Assembly (NCBI GenBank): GCA_016714005.1
Contig: JADJOA010000002.1
Span: 124,001 to 188,000, forward strand
Source of the DNA: Bacteroidota bacterium
GTDB lineage: Bacteria; Bacteroidota; Bacteroidia; AKYH767-A; OLB10
Direction: 5' to 3'
Length of the DNA stretch: 64,000 nucleotides
The notes beneath the pieces are model-generated. The model did not search any database. It saw only the letters and a list, made by a program, of their open reading frames with translations, and was not told the origin of the DNA. The stretch's first letter is position 1; each line of letters begins with the position of its first letter. The position numbers were made by a program, and so were the translations under genes. Of this stretch, positions 63,389-64,000 are shown piece by piece.

Positions 63389-64000
63389 ATGCAAGACACA
63401 AACAAAGAATTTAAACCAAGCAGTTGGTCAATAGATAATAAAACCAGCATCTGGATTATTTCCATCATCATCACTCTATGGGGAATCATTTCTTACAACA
63501 ACATCCCCAAAGAAAGTTTTCCTGACATATCGTTGCCCAATGTATATGTAAGTGTGGTTTACCCAGGCACTTCTCCAAAAGATATGGAGAACCTTGTTGT
63601 TCGTCCTATTGAAAAACAATGTAAAGGGATTGCAGGTGTTAAAAAATTAAAAAGTAATTCGTTGCAGGATTATGCCAACGTAATTATTGAATTTAACACC
63701 GATGTAAAGATTGAAGAAGCCAAGCGTAAGGTTAAAGATGCCGTTGACAAAGCCAAAATGGACTTGCCGCAGGATTTACCGCAAGATCCCGATATTCAGG
63801 AAATAAACTTTGCCGATTTACCCATTATGTATGTAAATATTTCGGGTGACTATGATTTGAATAAACTGAAAAAGTATGCCGATGATGCAAAAGATAAAAT
63901 TGAAGGCATGAAGGAAATACGCAAGGTTGACATTATAGGCGCATTGGAAAGAGAAATACAGGTTAATGTTGACATGCTAAAAATGCAGGCTGCCGGCATA
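63389..64000 (+). CDS. RND-family inner-membrane efflux pump (cut by window end)
   Basis: First 204 residues of an AcrB/MexB-like proton-driven pump. ATG 63389 gives MQDTNKEFKPSSWSIDNKTSIW. The first membrane helix (IISIIITLWGIISYNNIP) is followed by the hallmark KESFPDISLPNVYVSVVYPGTSPKDMENLVVRPIEKQCKGIAGVKKLKS and the start of the porter domain (VKIEEAKRKVKDAVDKAKMDLPQDLPQDPDIQEI). The Asp-rich proton relay lies beyond the window. Drug versus metal or lipid substrate cannot be judged from this part. Confidence 0.92.
   Translation, partial: MQDTNKEFKPSSWSIDNKTSIWIISIIITLWGIISYNNIPKESFPDISLPNVYVSVVYPGTSPKDMENLVVRPIEKQCKGIAGVKKLKSNSLQDYANVIIEFNTDVKIEEAKRKVKDAVDKAKMDLPQDLPQDPDIQEINFADLPIMYVNISGDYDLNKLKKYADDAKDKIEGMKEIRKVDIIGALEREIQVNVDMLKMQAAGI

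Overview
The window comes from a member of the Bacteroidota, probably of the Chitinophagales/Sphingobacteriales type. This is inferred from three genes with type IX secretion (T9SS) C-terminal sorting domains, promoter elements of the form TAnnTTTG (some with TTG about 18-19 bases upstream), short DapB and menaquinone-type UbiD proteins, AT-rich coding DNA, and the order tRNA-Thr/Tyr/Gly/Thr - tuf - tRNA-Trp - secE - nusG - rplK - rplA - rplJ - rplL - rpoB - rpoC.

Layout. 1-7460: end-truncated cytochrome oxidase subunit III, a clear homologue of the leptospiral surface protein LipL32, an acyl-CoA dehydrogenase, a UbiA-like membrane protein, a secreted protein of unknown function, and gcvP. 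7554-12196: a roughly 1,550-residue T9SS surface protein with four tandem Ig-like repeats. 12521-25979: the transcription/translation operon on the minus strand with five tRNAs. 26130-33859: a membrane glycosyltransferase, pdhA-pdhC, a small Spy-like periplasmic protein, an FkbM methyltransferase, a ComM/YifB ATPase and a double-domain UspA. 34002-43531: one giant, roughly 3,180-residue T9SS protein with beta-helix, lectin-like, GEVED and Ig-like parts. 43777-59522: housekeeping genes including ribF, dapB, 3-hydroxyanthranilate dioxygenase, an SDR enzyme, a glutaminyl-cyclase-like lipoprotein, a third T9SS protein, wcaF-like, dusB, a CPBP protease, ubiD, ftsE, serS, an LpxL-like acyltransferase and xth. 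59986-64000: a TetR - TolC - membrane-fusion - RND efflux operon cut by the window end.

Sequence quality. At least 17 genes, including essential single-copy types (rpoB, rpoC, rplJ, secE, gcvP, ftsE), carry one-base frameshifts, often in runs of A/T or G/C. Three more conserved positions (tuf, comM, CPBP protease) carry in-frame stop codons. The neighbouring frame always continues the same protein family, so I read these as consensus errors and annotate each as one gene spanning its pieces.

Most worth a second look: the LipL32 homologue without a lipobox; a near-identical 15-bp palindrome about 110 bases upstream of two T9SS genes; a hairpin plus conserved motif present twice between genes; a 60-bp dispersed palindromic repeat; and a base-composition shift in the 3' end of the giant adhesin gene. 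No CRISPR array, rRNA, prophage or insertion sequence was seen.
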